Shown: positions 63,831 to 64,000 of the stretch, one piece after another | How positions within the stretch are numbered: position 1 is the stretch's first letter | How the letters are laid out: each line of letters opens with the position of its first letter | Assembly: GCA_035255045.1 (NCBI GenBank) | Contig: DATFAA010000164.1 | Span: 14,238 to 78,237, forward strand | Length of the DNA: 64,000 nucleotides | Direction of reading: 5' to 3' | Source of the DNA: JAGTRP01 sp035255045 | Lineage (GTDB): Bacteria; Pseudomonadota; Gammaproteobacteria; Burkholderiales; Rhodocyclaceae | Position numbers and translations under genes: made by a program | Notes under the pieces: generated by a model | What the model saw: the letters and a program-made list of their open reading frames with translations, nothing else | Told to the model about the DNA's origin: nothing | Database searches by the model: none

Positions 63831-64000
63831 TCGGCCTCTTCGCTGAACGCGCTGACGCGGCGGCGAAAGCTCTTTAAAAAACAGGACAACCGATAGGTGT
63901 GGGTGCTTTGGATGCGAGCTGGCTTAGGCTGGCGAAGTATTGAAGCATTTGCACTGGTAGAAATAGGTAGAGAAATCTACCGTCAGTGGATGCGAGTTTT
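63831..64000 (+). other. rRNA operon leader with boxA
   Basis: GCTCTTTAAAAA (63869-63880) matches the boxA antitermination element (TGCTCTTTAAMA). The following CGATAGGTGTGGGTGCTT is a form commonly seen upstream of 16S rRNA in betaproteobacteria. No mature 16S sequence is reached before the window ends, so the rRNA gene must start to the right. Confidence 0.82.

Overview
The window is high-GC bacterial DNA with dense coding and long antisense shadow frames. The gene content points to a metabolically versatile betaproteobacterium, most likely of the Rhodocyclales (Azoarcus/Thauera/Dechloromonas type). The evidence is a CoA-dependent phenylacetate (paa) pathway, SorAB-type sulfite dehydrogenase, a nitrite/formate channel next to a PP2C-kinase fusion, several chemosensory proteins, and an rRNA-operon leader of betaproteobacterial type at the right edge. 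This is inferred from gene families; no 16S rRNA sequence lies inside the window.

Layout. 0.2-16.5 kb is mixed housekeeping and stress genes: an NTF2-like membrane protein, a hybrid sensor kinase, sorAB, a luciferase-like monooxygenase, a class A penicillin-binding protein, a YccA-like protein, PsiF, a disulfide oxidoreductase, a PEBP protein, a BON/SRPBCC membrane protein and a zinc alcohol dehydrogenase. 16.5-24.5 kb holds a cupin, a conserved unknown, paaX and paaY (convergent), an IclR regulator, a Pat-type protein acetyltransferase and a DUF2058 protein. 24.5-27.4 kb is nirC-like plus the phosphatase-kinase, behind a possible sigma-54 promoter. 27.4-40.6 kb looks like an accessory region: a rifampin-phosphotransferase-like enzyme with its TetR regulator and palindromic operator, a glycine-zipper protein, an ABC exporter, a cupin that looks like a lone integron cassette, a 1682-residue GLUG-repeat adhesin without a visible secretion partner, and a broken TacT-like toxin.

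40.6-63.8 kb is the most interesting part. A leftward block (two enoyl-CoA hydratases, ABC binding protein, paaJ, paaK, paaI, paaH, paaG, paaN) and a rightward block (a ferritin-like di-iron protein, its [2Fe-2S]/FAD reductase, LivHMG, a hemerythrin-LivF fusion, an Old Yellow Enzyme homologue, an alpha/beta hydrolase) diverge from one AT-rich control region. The usual multicomponent phenylacetyl-CoA epoxidase PaaABCDE is not in this window. A two-component di-iron oxygenase occupies the place where it would be expected, and the transporter ATPase carries an O2/NO-type hemerythrin domain. The cluster is flanked by an MCP with a C-terminal sensor domain and a double-sensor CheW protein. This suggests a module that senses, imports, CoA-activates, oxidises and beta-oxidises an aromatic acid. 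The substrate is unknown, and PaaABCDE may exist elsewhere in the genome.

The right end carries an rrn-type promoter, boxA and leader, so a 16S rRNA gene should begin just beyond base 64000.
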